The position numbers and the translations under genes were made by a program. Below are positions 1-8,600 of a stretch of DNA of 64,000 nucleotides, in pieces; position 1 is the stretch's first letter, and every line of letters starts with the position of its first letter. The stretch covers positions 143,433 through 207,432 of the forward strand of contig NZ_AOLJ01000005.1 of NCBI RefSeq assembly GCF_000336775.1, read 5' to 3'. Below the pieces are notes generated by a model. That model searched no databases. It saw nothing but the letters and a program-made list of their open reading frames with translations, and was not told the origin of the DNA. The stretch comes from Haloferax gibbonsii ATCC 33959. GTDB taxonomy: Archaea; Halobacteriota; Halobacteria; Halobacteriales; Haloferacaceae.

Positions 1-19
1 GGCGACCGGCGGGGACTGA
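1..19 (+). CDS. 3' end of an upstream gene, probably the permease of the first ABC transporter (partial)
   Basis: A reading frame entering from the left edge ends in TGA at 17-19, only 27 bases before the next start codon. Five codons are too few to identify the protein. The two following genes are the ATPases of a dipeptide-type ABC transporter, so a permease subunit is the natural expectation. This is inference from gene order only. Confidence 0.25.
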
Positions 20-46
20 CCCCGTGCCAACACCTATTACCAGACG

Positions 47-1135
47 ATGACTACCAACCAAACAATGCGAACGTCGAATCAGAACGACTCGAACCCGGAC
101 CAAGACGTCGTGTTCGAAGTCCGCGACCTGGAGGTCACCTTCGGGACCAACCGAGGCGAATCGAGAGTCGTCCGCAACGTCGACTTCGACATCTACCGCA
201 ACGAGACGCTCGGCATGGTCGGCGAAAGCGGCAGCGGGAAGTCGATGACCTCGTCCGCGTTGATGAACGCGGTCGTCAGCCCGGGCGAGACCTCTGGTGA
301 GGTCACCTACTACCCGCCCGACGGCGGCGAGCCGATTTCCGTGCTCGAACTCGACGAAGAGGAGCTTCGGAAGTTCCGCTGGGGCGAAGTCGCCATGGTG
401 TTCCAGGGCGCGATGAGTTCGTTCAACCCCGTCAAGAAGGTCCGCGGCCACTTCAAGGAGACCCTCGAAGACCACAACCGCGACGTCGAGGCGGGGCTCG
501 AACGGGCTCACCAGATTCTGGGCGACCTCTACTTGGACCCCGACCGCGTCCTCGACTCGTATCCCTACGAGCTGTCCGGCGGGATGAAACAGCGCGCGCT
601 CGTCGCGCTCGCGCTCATCCTCGAACCGGAGGTGCTCGTGATGGACGAGCCGACCGCCGCGCTCGACCTCCTGATGCAGCGCTCTATCGTGTCGCTGCTC
701 AAGGACCTCAAAGAGGAGTACGACCTGACCATCATCTTCATCACGCACGACCTGCCGCTTCTCACTAAGCTCGCGGACCGGCTCGTCGTGATGTACGCGT
801 TCGACATCGTCGAGGTCGGCTCGACCGAAGAGATTCTCTACGACGCGGCGCACCCGTACACGCGGTCGCTCCTCAACGCGACCCCGGACCTGAACGCGCC
901 CATCGAGGAGATGCAGTCGATTTCGGGCTCGAAGCCCGACCCGGTGACCAACATCCCCGGCTGTTCGTACCGGCCGCGGTGCCCGATGGCCGACGAGTCC
1001 TGCGCGGAGGCGGAACCGCCGATGGCGGACCGCGGCAACGGCCACCGAACCGCGTGTTTCTACCACGACGACGTGTCCGACGAAATCCCGATTCCCGCGA
1101 TGGAAGCGGCCGAAGAGGGCGGTGAGGGCGAATGA
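47..1135 (+). CDS. Dipeptide/oligopeptide-type ABC transporter ATP-binding protein (DppD/OppD family)
   Basis: This 362-residue ATPase would energise import of peptides or, in archaea, often oligosaccharides. Walker A (GESGSGKS) is at residues 59-66, the signature LSGGM near 176 and Walker B (VLVMDEP) near 195. The C-terminal oligopeptide-transporter extension carries a cysteine-rich stretch (CSYRPRCPM, then further Cys), typical of DppD/OppD. The start could also be the ATG at 65, which would remove six polar residues. The gene overlaps the next ATPase by 4 bases (ATGA), so the two are co-translated. Substrate-binding and permease subunits should lie upstream, outside the window. Family assignment is firm; the substrate is unknown. 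Confidence 0.93.
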   Translation: MTTNQTMRTSNQNDSNPDQDVVFEVRDLEVTFGTNRGESRVVRNVDFDIYRNETLGMVGESGSGKSMTSSALMNAVVSPGETSGEVTYYPPDGGEPISVLELDEEELRKFRWGEVAMVFQGAMSSFNPVKKVRGHFKETLEDHNRDVEAGLERAHQILGDLYLDPDRVLDSYPYELSGGMKQRALVALALILEPEVLVMDEPTAALDLLMQRSIVSLLKDLKEEYDLTIIFITHDLPLLTKLADRLVVMYAFDIVEVGSTEEILYDAAHPYTRSLLNATPDLNAPIEEMQSISGSKPDPVTNIPGCSYRPRCPMADESCAEAEPPMADRGNGHRTACFYHDDVSDEIPIPAMEAAEEGGEGE

Positions 1136-2193
1136 GCGTCGATAACTCCATCCTCTCGGTGGACGACGTGTCGGTCCACTTCACCGACAGCAGCGGCTTC
1201 CTCGGCCTGTTCGGCGAGCGGCAGACGGTCCGCGCCGTCGACGGCATCTCGCTCGACATCGGCGAGAACGACGTGGTCACGCTCATCGGCGAGTCCGGCT
1301 GCGGCAAGTCGACGCTCGGAAAGACCATCATCGGCGCACAAGAGCCGACTCACGGGTCGATTACCTTCCGAGGACAGGACATCTGGGAGGCGAAAAACAG
1401 CCGCGACCCGGACATCCCGTTCTCGGAGATTCGGCGGTCCCTCCAGATTATTCACCAGGACCCCGGCAGCGCGCTGAACCCGAACCAGCGCATCCTCACC
1501 TCGCTGATGCTCCCGCTGAAGAAGTGGAACCCGAACCTCGGCGAGGAAGAGCGCAGAAAGCGCGTCTACGCGCTCCTCGAACGCGTCGGGCTCACGCCCG
1601 CCGAGGACTTCGTCGAGCGGTTCCCCCACCAGCTCTCGGGCGGCGAGAAACAGCGCGTCGTACTCGTTCGGTCGCTGCTCTTGAACCCGGACGTCATCCT
1701 CGCCGACGAGGCCATCAGCGCCCTCGACGTGAGCCTCCGGGTGGAGATGATGGACCTGATGCTCGAACTGCAGGACCTGTTCAACACCTCCTACGTCTTC
1801 ATCAGCCACGACCTCTCGAACGCCCGGTACATCGCCGAGAAGTCCGGCGGCCGCATCGCCGTCATGTACCTCGGCCGCATCGTCGAAGTCGGGCCGATAG
1901 AGCAGGTCATCGGCAACCCCCAGCACCCCTACACGCAGGCGCTGAAGTGGGCGACGCCGAACCTCTACGAGGGAGAGGGAGACGACGACCTCCCGATTCG
2001 GAAAATCGACATCCCCGACCCGACGAACCGGCCGAGCGGCTGTCACTTCCACCCGCGCTGTCCGAAGGCGCGTGAGGTCTGTGAGACCGACGACCCGGGC
2101 GCGTTCGAAGACGAGGACGGCCACGCCGCGCGGTGCTTCCGCGCCGACGACACCCACGAGTACTGGGACAGTCCGAGCATCGTCGACGACTGA
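1132..2193 (+). CDS. Dipeptide/oligopeptide-type ABC transporter ATP-binding protein (DppF/OppF family)
   Basis: This is a 353-residue partner ATPase of the preceding gene. Walker A (GESGCGKS) spans residues 53-60, with the signature LSGGE and a Walker B ending in ADEAISALD; the usual DEP is DEA here, a tolerated variant that keeps the glutamate. The C-terminal extension has the cysteine motif CHFHPRCPKA. The ATG overlaps the TGA of the upstream gene. DppD and DppF usually form a heterodimer under two permeases. It is the last gene of this transporter operon. The neighbouring hydrolase, sulfatase and lactonase genes suggest the cargo could be an oligosaccharide, but nothing in the sequence proves it. 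Confidence 0.93.
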   Translation: MSVDNSILSVDDVSVHFTDSSGFLGLFGERQTVRAVDGISLDIGENDVVTLIGESGCGKSTLGKTIIGAQEPTHGSITFRGQDIWEAKNSRDPDIPFSEIRRSLQIIHQDPGSALNPNQRILTSLMLPLKKWNPNLGEEERRKRVYALLERVGLTPAEDFVERFPHQLSGGEKQRVVLVRSLLLNPDVILADEAISALDVSLRVEMMDLMLELQDLFNTSYVFISHDLSNARYIAEKSGGRIAVMYLGRIVEVGPIEQVIGNPQHPYTQALKWATPNLYEGEGDDDLPIRKIDIPDPTNRPSGCHFHPRCPKAREVCETDDPGAFEDEDGHAARCFRADDTHEYWDSPSIVDD

Positions 2194-2331
2194 GCCAGCC
2201 GCTCGGGACGCCGCGACCCAGACCCAGTTTTCAACTATCCGTTTTCGACCCGCAGAGCCGTTCGAGCCGGTCGAACGACGTGCCCGCGAACAGTATCTAT
2301 TTGTGTGCGGAGAGCTACCGTGTGAGTACGT

Positions 2332-2550
2332 ATGTCAGTCAACGCATCGCGCGTGCCTTCGCTCCGGAAGGCCGCGTCGTCGAACCGGAACTTCATCATG
2401 ACCGTGCTCTCCGGCGTCTTCATGATTCTGCTCGCGCGCTTCGTCCTCGGCGGGACGCTCGCGGGCATGTTCGGCGTCTGGGGCATCTCGCTCGTCGGCG
2501 TCGGCATCGGCGGCTACCTGCTGCTCCGACTCTGGGGCTCGTACAATTGA
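2332..2550 (+). CDS. Small two-helix membrane protein of unknown function
   Basis: The 72-residue product has a polar, basic N-terminus (about 18 residues) followed by two hydrophobic segments, roughly residues 20-43 and 47-66, separated by a short glycine-rich turn. It has no recognised domain or cysteine. The ATG follows an AT-containing stretch (cagtatctatttg, about 30-40 bases upstream), consistent with its own promoter. It lies 138 bases after the transporter operon and 153 bases before the convergent dehydratase-like gene, so it is probably monocistronic. Such small membrane proteins are common and mostly uncharacterised in haloarchaea. Confidence 0.6.
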   Translation: MSVNASRVPSLRKAASSNRNFIMTVLSGVFMILLARFVLGGTLAGMFGVWGISLVGVGIGGYLLLRLWGSYN

Positions 2551-2703
2551 CCGCGGAGCTCAGTCACCGGCACCGAACGTCGAACTAACACACCGAACCG
2601 AAAAGCAGCGCGCAACGCCGCGCCAGCGACCGCAGTCGATTCTGTTTCGTAGCGGCCCTCGTCAGTTGTTCCGTACTCCGTTTCGCCGCGCGTTCTCGCG
2701 CGG

Positions 2704-3834
2704 TTACTCGACGCGGTTGGCGTCGATGTAGTCCCAGTCGAACGCGTAGCCGAGGCCGGGCGTCTGCGGGAGTTCGACCACGCCGTTCTCGTCGATTTCG
2801 TCCGGCGGGTGTTCGAGGCCGGGGAAGTACGTCTCGTAGTCGTGTTTCGGGTGCAGGAGGCCGCGCTCGTAGTACCGGCCGGGGAACGCCATCGTCCCGA
2901 GCAGTTGGAGGTTGGGCGCGTCGCGGCCGTGAATCTCGCACTCGATGTTGAACGACTCGCAGAGGCCGACCGCCTTCAGCGCCGGCGTGATGCCGCCCAC
3001 GTCGTAGACGCCGACGCGGATGATGTCGGCGATGTCCCGCTTTATCCACTCGGCGCGGGTGTGCATCCGACCCTCGGCGGTCTCGGGGCCGACGACGGCG
3101 ATGTCGAGTTCGTTCGAGAGCCACTCGTAGGAGGACATCGAGTGTTCGTCCATCGGCTCCTCAATCCAGCGGAAGTCGAGGTCTTCGAGCGCCTTCCCGA
3201 TTTTCTTGGCCTCGCTTCGGCTGTAGAAGTGGTGGGCGTCGAGCATGAGGTCGATGTCGTCGCCGACGCGCTCGCGGACCGCCCGGCAGGCGGCGATGTC
3301 CTGTTCGGGGTCGTCGCCGAACGGCGGCATCCACGTGTGGAGCTTGACGGCCTGATAGCCCTCCTCGACGAGTTCCTCGGCGAAATCGGCGTACGCCTCG
3401 GGCGAGCCGAGTCCGTCGGGGTCGTCGTCGCCGACCATCGTGCTGCCGTAGGCCGGGACCGAGTCCCGGGCCGCGCCGATGAGTTGGTAGACCGGGAGGC
3501 CGGCGTCCTTGCCGGCGACGTCCCAGAGCGCGCAGTCGATGGGGGCGACGCGCTTGTCTGTGAGCGTTCCCTTGTTCAGTCGCTCGGCCCGACAGAGCAG
3601 TTGCCAGAGCTTCTCGCGGTACAGCGGGTTCTCGCCGACGAGGTGCTTTTTCGCGAACTCGTTGGCCGCCTCGTGACCGCCGCGGCAGTAGCCGTCGGGG
3701 CCGCCGTCGACGACGACGTGCGTGATGGTCCGCGTCGACTCCCTCGGCTCGCCGGGGTGGCCGTGGCCCTTCTCGTCGGGGTCGATGTGGGACTCACAGC
3801 TGAACCGGATGGTACGGATGTCGCTGATCTCCAT
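2704..3834 (-). CDS. Enolase-superfamily (mandelate racemase/muconate lactonizing) enzyme, probable sugar-acid dehydratase
   Basis: The 376-residue protein has the two-domain enolase-superfamily layout. Visible motifs are a KxH-type base motif (VKLHTW), a metal-ligand DAHHF segment, EEP (WIEEPMDE) and a third ligand region (VVGPETAEG). Members commonly dehydrate aldonic or uronic acids to 2-keto-3-deoxy acids; the exact substrate cannot be read. The start MEISDIRTIRF at 3834 is the first Met of the conserved region; a much longer open frame upstream antisense to the sulfatase is rejected. A TATA-like cttttatg on the minus strand lies about 30 bases upstream. The adjacent sulfatase and GH28 genes suggest a shared role in acidic-sugar degradation. 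Confidence 0.85.
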   Translation of the reverse strand: MEISDIRTIRFSCESHIDPDEKGHGHPGEPRESTRTITHVVVDGGPDGYCRGGHEAANEFAKKHLVGENPLYREKLWQLLCRAERLNKGTLTDKRVAPIDCALWDVAGKDAGLPVYQLIGAARDSVPAYGSTMVGDDDPDGLGSPEAYADFAEELVEEGYQAVKLHTWMPPFGDDPEQDIAACRAVRERVGDDIDLMLDAHHFYSRSEAKKIGKALEDLDFRWIEEPMDEHSMSSYEWLSNELDIAVVGPETAEGRMHTRAEWIKRDIADIIRVGVYDVGGITPALKAVGLCESFNIECEIHGRDAPNLQLLGTMAFPGRYYERGLLHPKHDYETYFPGLEHPPDEIDENGVVELPQTPGLGYAFDWDYIDANRVE

Positions 3835-3965
3835 TCGTGGTAGTCGGTTACGCGGAACGCTCATAAAAGTACGGCGGGACCGGCGATTTCGGGGACCGGA
3901 CGGCGAGGAGTGCGGGGGAGAGAACCCGGGGAGAGCGGGGGAAAGAACCCGGTGACGCCGGTCGG

Positions 3966-5393
3966 TCAGTCCAGCACGTCGGCCGGCTCCTCGGGGTACG
4001 GCTCGCGGACGAGCCGACCCATGTCGATTTCCTGGTACGGCGCGCGCCGGAGCGTCCCGTTCTCGACGAACTCGTCCGCTCCCGCGTCGGTCAGCTTCTC
4101 CGCCAGCGCGTCGCGGAGTTCGGCGACGACCTCGGGGTTGTCGGCGGCGCACTCGTCGAGTTCGTTCGGGTCGGCCGCGAGGTCGAACAGCTGTTCGCGG
4201 CCGCTGTTGCGCATGAACACGTACTTCCAGCGGCCCTCGCGGACCATCCCGGTGAAGTTCGGCGGGAGCCGCGGCGTCCGGTGGTAGCCGAACAGCCGCT
4301 CGCGGGGCTCCGCGTCGCCCCGAATCGTCCCGAGCACGTCGACGCCGTCGCGGAGCTCCTGGTCGCCCGCGGCGGTCGTCGCGATGCCGAACAGGTCGGT
4401 CAGCGCCACGAGGTCGTCGCGGCGGTCGCCCTCCGGAAGCTCCGCGGGCCAGCTCACGAGGAACGGGACGCGACACGACGACTCGAAGAACGACGACTTC
4501 TCCCAGCCTCGGTGGTCGCCGAGGAGTTCGCCGTGGTCCGAAAAGAAACAGATGAGGGTGTTGTCGGCGTCGTCGCGGGCCTCGACCGCGTCGAGCAGGC
4601 GACCGATGCGCCGGTCGACCTCCGAAATCATCCCGTAGTAGTACGCCTTGATGACCCGGACGGTGGTGTCGTCGATTCCGCCCTCGCGGGTCGTCCAGAA
4701 GTGGTGGTTCTGGGCGGGTATCTTCTCGTCCATGTGGTCGGTTTCGATGTCGCCTTTCACCGGGTTTCCGAGCCGCTCGGGGTCGTACATCCGGTCGAAG
4801 GGCGGTGACGGCGCGAACGGCGGGTGCGGCGGTTCGTACGAGACGAGGCCGAAAAACGGCTCGTCGGTGTCGCGGCCGACGAGGTCGACCGCGCGGTCGG
4901 TCATCCACGCCTCGTAGTTGTCGTCCGGCGGGAGTCGGTTCTGTTGGGGGAGGTGGACCATCGCGCCCTGCCGGGCGGTCGTCTTGACCTCGTGGCCGGT
5001 CTCCTCGCGGAACGCCTCGAAGCTCAGGTGGTGGTCGTAGCCGAGGTCGATGTCGCGGGGGTGGGCGTGATACTTCCCGACGAGGAACGTCCGGTAGCCA
5101 CGCTCGCGCATGCTCCGAGCGAGGAAGGGGCCGCACCGGTCTTCGAGATGTCGCGCGTCGCGCTTTTCGTTCCCGAGGTAGCCCGTCGAGACGGCCTCGC
5201 AGCCGGTTCGGATGGTGTGTCGCGCCGGAATGCAGATTGGGTCGGGCGAGTAGGCGTTGGTGAAGGAGACGCCGCGGTCGACGAGTCGGTCGATGTTCGG
5301 GGTGTGGATTCGACTGTTTCCGAGCGCCTGAATCGTGTCCGACCGTTGCTGGTCAGTCATCACGAACAGGACGTTTGGGCGAGCATCACTCAC
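3966..5393 (-). CDS. Type I sulfatase (formylglycine-dependent arylsulfatase family)
   Basis: The 475-residue protein should hydrolyse sulfate esters. It shows the Cys-type sulfatase signature CIPAR (in ICIPARHTIRTG), whose Cys would be converted to formylglycine. It also has the N-terminal metal-binding DQQ (VMTDQQRSD) and a second metal site (FSDHGELLGDH) followed by a conserved Lys (GWEKSSFF). No signal peptide is seen, so it is probably cytoplasmic and acts on imported fragments. I chose GTG at 5393 (MSDARPN...) because it lies 25-30 bases from a TATA element and starts just before the conserved fold; an upstream ATG at 5456 would overlap the divergent gene. The formylglycine-generating partner is not in the window. 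Confidence 0.9.
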   Translation of the reverse strand: MSDARPNVLFVMTDQQRSDTIQALGNSRIHTPNIDRLVDRGVSFTNAYSPDPICIPARHTIRTGCEAVSTGYLGNEKRDARHLEDRCGPFLARSMRERGYRTFLVGKYHAHPRDIDLGYDHHLSFEAFREETGHEVKTTARQGAMVHLPQQNRLPPDDNYEAWMTDRAVDLVGRDTDEPFFGLVSYEPPHPPFAPSPPFDRMYDPERLGNPVKGDIETDHMDEKIPAQNHHFWTTREGGIDDTTVRVIKAYYYGMISEVDRRIGRLLDAVEARDDADNTLICFFSDHGELLGDHRGWEKSSFFESSCRVPFLVSWPAELPEGDRRDDLVALTDLFGIATTAAGDQELRDGVDVLGTIRGDAEPRERLFGYHRTPRLPPNFTGMVREGRWKYVFMRNSGREQLFDLAADPNELDECAADNPEVVAELRDALAEKLTDAGADEFVENGTLRRAPYQEIDMGRLVREPYPEEPADVLD

Positions 5394-5416
5394 GGCCGAA
5401 CTCCGACCACCAGTAG

Positions 5417-5423
5417 TATAAAG
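5417..5423. promoter_or_regulatory. Shared bidirectional TATA element between sulfatase and GH28 genes
   Basis: TATAAAG on the plus strand reads as CTTTATA on the minus strand. Its centre is about 30 bases from the GH28 ATG at 5450 and about 27 bases from the sulfatase GTG at 5393. Both distances fit leaderless transcription from one central AT-rich element in a 56-base gap. This is positional inference; transcription start sites were not available. Confidence 0.5.
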
Positions 5424-5449
5424 ATAGGCCACCGCGACGGTACGGGTAC

Positions 5450-7066
5450 ATGCCACCCGCAGCGAGTGCCTTCGACGTGACAGCCTACGCCGACTCGACC
5501 GACGACCTCCAGACCGAGGCGTTCCAGACGGCCATCGACGACTGCTCGGAGTCCGGCGGCGGAACCGTCACCGTCCCCAGCGGGACGTACACCGTCGGAA
5601 CCGTCCATCTCCGAAGTAACGTGACGCTCTATCTGGAGGCCGGCGCGGTCGTCAGCCCCGCGAAGGACGAAGCCGAGTACACGGACAAGTTCATCGGCCC
5701 CGACAACGAGCGCATCTTCTTCCTCGCCGAGGACGTCGAGAACGTCACCATCGCCGGCGAGGGCGAGTTCGACGGCCTCGGAACCGAGTTCATGCGGATG
5801 GACACGCCCATTCAGGGCCACTCCAACGAGAGCGCGTCGCACCCGCTCATCTCGAACGGCCCCCACGAGGCGCGACAGGGCGACGCCTACCTCTCGCGGA
5901 CGAAGGGGACCGAGGGCTGGCCCGTCGCGAAGCCCGACTTCCGCCCCGGTCCGATGTTCCGGTTCAACAACTGTACGAACGTCCGCATCCGCGACGTGAC
6001 CATCCGCGACATGCCCGCGTGGACGCTGTCGTTCCACGGGACCGAGGAGGTCGACATCCGCGGGGTCGACATCCTCAACCACCTGCTCATCCCGAACTGC
6101 GACGGCATCGCGCTCGGCGACACGAAGAACGTCCACATCTCCGACTGCACCATCCAGTCGTGCGACGACAGCATCACCTTCGGCGCGCGACCCGACGAGC
6201 CGGTGACCTGCGAGGGCATCGTCGTGACGAACTGCACGCTCCGGTCGAGCGCCTGCGCAATCAAGTTCGGCTCGGGCACCGACGACACGATTCGCGACTG
6301 CCTGTTCCAGAATATCGTCGTCCAGGAGTCGAACCGCGGCCTCGGCATCCAGCACCGCGACTCGGGCGTCGTCGAGAACGTGCTTTTCACCGACATCGTC
6401 GTCAACTCCAACATGCTCCCCGGCCCGTGGTGGGGCAAGGGCGAACCCATCTACGTCACGTCGGTCCCGCGGGACGACGACACCGACCTCGGCGGGATTC
6501 GGAACGTGCGCTTTTCGAACATCGTCGCGCGCAGCGAGAACGGGGCGCTCGTCTACGGCTCCGAGGACTCCGACATCGAGACCGTGGAGTTCGACAACGT
6601 CCGCATCGAACTCACCGGGAGCGAGCACGCCGACGAGGTGGGCGGCAACTTCGACCTCCAGCCGAGTTCGGTCGTCACGCCCATCTTCGCCAACGACATC
6701 GCCGGCGTCCACGTCGAGAACGCCCGCGACGTGACGATGCGCGACGTGACCGTCGAGTGGGACGACACCGACGACCTGCCAGACTACTACCGGAGCGGAC
6801 TGGCCTGCGAGGACGTTGACGGCCTGCTCGTCGACGGCTTCGTCGGCCGACAGGCCCACCGGGACGACGACGCGGCGGCGATTTCGCTCGTCGACACGAC
6901 GGACATCACGGTTCGGAACTCCCGGGCGACAGCGGGCACGGGGACGTTCCTCTCGCTTTCGAACACGGACGGCGAACGCCTGTTCGTGAACAACGACCTC
7001 ATCGACGCCGCCGACGCCGGCGACGTGGAGTCGTTCGAGCGGTCGGGGAACGCCCTCCCGCGGTAA
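5450..7066 (+). CDS. Glycoside hydrolase family 28-like (polygalacturonase/rhamnogalacturonase-type) protein
   Basis: The 538-residue protein has the right-handed beta-helix pattern of GH28 and pectate-lyase-like enzymes. An N-terminal segment (DVTAYADSTDDLQTEAFQTA) starts the fold, followed by many short repeats of the form NVxIxxxxI. The catalytic region includes NCDGIAL (compare NTDGI), SCDDSI (the paired Asp motif) and a downstream KFGSGT. These Asp residues would act as general acid and base on galacturonide-type glycosidic bonds. No signal peptide is present, suggesting action on imported oligosaccharides in the cytoplasm. The ATG is about 30 bases from the TATA element shared with the divergent sulfatase. 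Family is confident; the substrate (pectic, xylogalacturonan or sulfated) is not. Confidence 0.85.
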   Translation: MPPAASAFDVTAYADSTDDLQTEAFQTAIDDCSESGGGTVTVPSGTYTVGTVHLRSNVTLYLEAGAVVSPAKDEAEYTDKFIGPDNERIFFLAEDVENVTIAGEGEFDGLGTEFMRMDTPIQGHSNESASHPLISNGPHEARQGDAYLSRTKGTEGWPVAKPDFRPGPMFRFNNCTNVRIRDVTIRDMPAWTLSFHGTEEVDIRGVDILNHLLIPNCDGIALGDTKNVHISDCTIQSCDDSITFGARPDEPVTCEGIVVTNCTLRSSACAIKFGSGTDDTIRDCLFQNIVVQESNRGLGIQHRDSGVVENVLFTDIVVNSNMLPGPWWGKGEPIYVTSVPRDDDTDLGGIRNVRFSNIVARSENGALVYGSEDSDIETVEFDNVRIELTGSEHADEVGGNFDLQPSSVVTPIFANDIAGVHVENARDVTMRDVTVEWDDTDDLPDYYRSGLACEDVDGLLVDGFVGRQAHRDDDAAAISLVDTTDITVRNSRATAGTGTFLSLSNTDGERLFVNNDLIDAADAGDVESFERSGNALPR

Positions 7067-7235
7067 CCCGTACGTTCAAGCCGACGCGACAACGACAGAC
7101 GAACGCGAAAACGCGCAGTCGAGCGCGCGGCGTTCGATTCGGTTCGGATAGCCGTATCGCCGGCTATGTCCGCTAAGACGGCTGTTCTCCCCGTGAACGG
7201 TGGTTTTTTCTCCCGAGCGGTCGACGGTCGAGTCG

Positions 7236-7652
7236 ATGGTTCAAGAGCTAACGCTAGCCGAAGCCAAGACGATTCTCGACGCGGCGGAGGAGAAAGCCGA
7301 AGAACTCGGCGTCCCGCTGAACCTCGCGGTGACGAACAGCGAGGGGAACCTCCTCGGGTTCCGCCGGATGGACGGCGCGAAGCTCGTCGCGAGCAACATC
7401 GCACAGAACAAGGCCTACACCGCGGCCGCGGTCAAGAAGCCGACCCACGAACTGAAGGAAGGAGCCGAACCCGGCGGCGACGTGTACGGCCTCCACACCA
7501 CCGACAACGGTCGCGTCGTCGTCTTCGGCGGCGGGTTCCCGGTCGAACACGACGGCGTCGTCGTCGGCGCGGTCGGCGCGAGCGGCGGCGCGGTGTCCGA
7601 GGACATGGAAGCGTCCCAGGCGGGGCTCGAGGCGTTCGAACCGCTCCGCTGA
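7236..7652 (+). CDS. GlcG/HbpS family (DUF336) protein
   Basis: The 138-residue protein matches the GlcG/HbpS-like fold: an N-terminal helix (LTLAEAKTILDAAEEKAEELG), then PLNLAVTNSEGNLLGFRRMDGAKL and the glycine-rich C-terminal GGGFPV...VVGAVGASGG. Family members include haem-binding HbpS and proteins of unknown role beside glycolate, propanediol and other catabolic genes, so an accessory role is likely but undefined. The start at 7236 (MVQELTL) removes a non-conserved 12-residue extension. A run of six T residues at about 7204-7209 lies just upstream. It converges on the SMP-30 gene with 84 bases between stop codons. Confidence 0.78.
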   Translation: MVQELTLAEAKTILDAAEEKAEELGVPLNLAVTNSEGNLLGFRRMDGAKLVASNIAQNKAYTAAAVKKPTHELKEGAEPGGDVYGLHTTDNGRVVVFGGGFPVEHDGVVVGAVGASGGAVSEDMEASQAGLEAFEPLR

Positions 7653-7736
7653 GACGCCCGCGTCGGAGTCGCCGAGTTCGGGTTCGGTTCCGACGACACC
7701 CAATCCAGCGTACCTGTCCTCACGGTCCCTTTTCGG

Positions 7737-8600
7737 TCAGAAGCGGACGTACGCCGAGCGGTCGGTCTCGGCCGCGTAGAGGCACCCCGTCATGTCCGCG
7801 ACGTAGAGCGTCGAGCCGTCCGGCCCGCCGAGCGTGCAGTTCGTCGGGCGGTTCTCGGGGAACGGGTGGCGTTCCAGCACCTCGCCCGACGGGGAGAAGA
7901 CGTAAATCGACGGCCCCGGTCCGCCCTTTTCCCACCCGGCGCAGGCGACGATTTCGCCCGACTCCGTGAGCGTCATGCCGTCGATGCCGCGGTGGTCGCC
8001 GAAGTCGTGCAGTATCTCGCGGGGGCCGAGCGACCCGTCGTCCCGAATTGGGTAGGCTCGCAGGTCGGTCTCTTGGTCCGGGCCGTAGGTGCATTCCGCG
8101 ACGTACAGTCGCGTCTCGTCCGGCGAGAGGAGGATGCCGTTCGGCCGGTCCATCTCGTCGGTGAGCTGGACGAGTCGCCAGTCGTCTCTCGGGTCCGCTC
8201 GCTCGGCCCGGAAGACGGAGGTGTGGCCGAGCAACCCCCGGTCCTTGTCGTCGGGGTCGGTGAACCAGACGTCGCCGTCTCGGTCGATTTCGAGGTCGTT
8301 CGGCCCGTTGAGCGGCGTCCCCTCGAACTCGTCGACGACGACCGACGCGGGCTCGTCCGGGGTGAGCGCGGCGATGCGGTGGCCCTCGGCCTCACAGGCG
8401 TACAGCTCGCCGTCGAGGCCCTCGTGAAGCCCGACCGCGCCGGCGGTCGAGTCGATGTAGACGCCGGTCTCCCCCGTCTCGGGGTCGTATTCGAGGACCC
8501 GATGCTCCGTTATCTCCGTGAATCGAACCGCGTCGCCGGTCCAAATCGGGCCCTCAGTCGCCCGGAACGGACCCGCGACTCGCTCGAACTCCCATGCCAT
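7737..8600 (-). CDS. SMP-30/gluconolactonase/LRE family lactonase
   Basis: The 287-residue protein is a six-bladed beta-propeller lactonase that would open aldonolactones to the free acids. Metal-site motifs are visible: the N-terminal Glu in EGPIW, NGPNDLEID, RPNGILLSPDE and GIDGMTL. The start MAWEFERVAG at 8600 is chosen because the upstream in-frame extension is AT-rich and has atypical composition. A TATA-like tttaag lies on the minus strand about 27-30 bases before it. An aldonolactonase fits well beside an enolase-superfamily dehydratase: lactone to acid to keto-deoxy acid. A sugar dehydrogenase is not visible here. Confidence 0.88.
   Translation of the reverse strand: MAWEFERVAGPFRATEGPIWTGDAVRFTEITEHRVLEYDPETGETGVYIDSTAGAVGLHEGLDGELYACEAEGHRIAALTPDEPASVVVDEFEGTPLNGPNDLEIDRDGDVWFTDPDDKDRGLLGHTSVFRAERADPRDDWRLVQLTDEMDRPNGILLSPDETRLYVAECTYGPDQETDLRAYPIRDDGSLGPREILHDFGDHRGIDGMTLTESGEIVACAGWEKGGPGPSIYVFSPSGEVLERHPFPENRPTNCTLGGPDGSTLYVADMTGCLYAAETDRSAYVRF

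Noticed and set aside
2704..5136. 810-codon minus-strand frame joining the dehydratase-like protein to an upstream extension
   Set aside because: The first 434 residues are Arg/Pro-rich and lie antisense-in-register over the sulfatase gene; conserved sequence begins at MEISDIRTI, position 3834.
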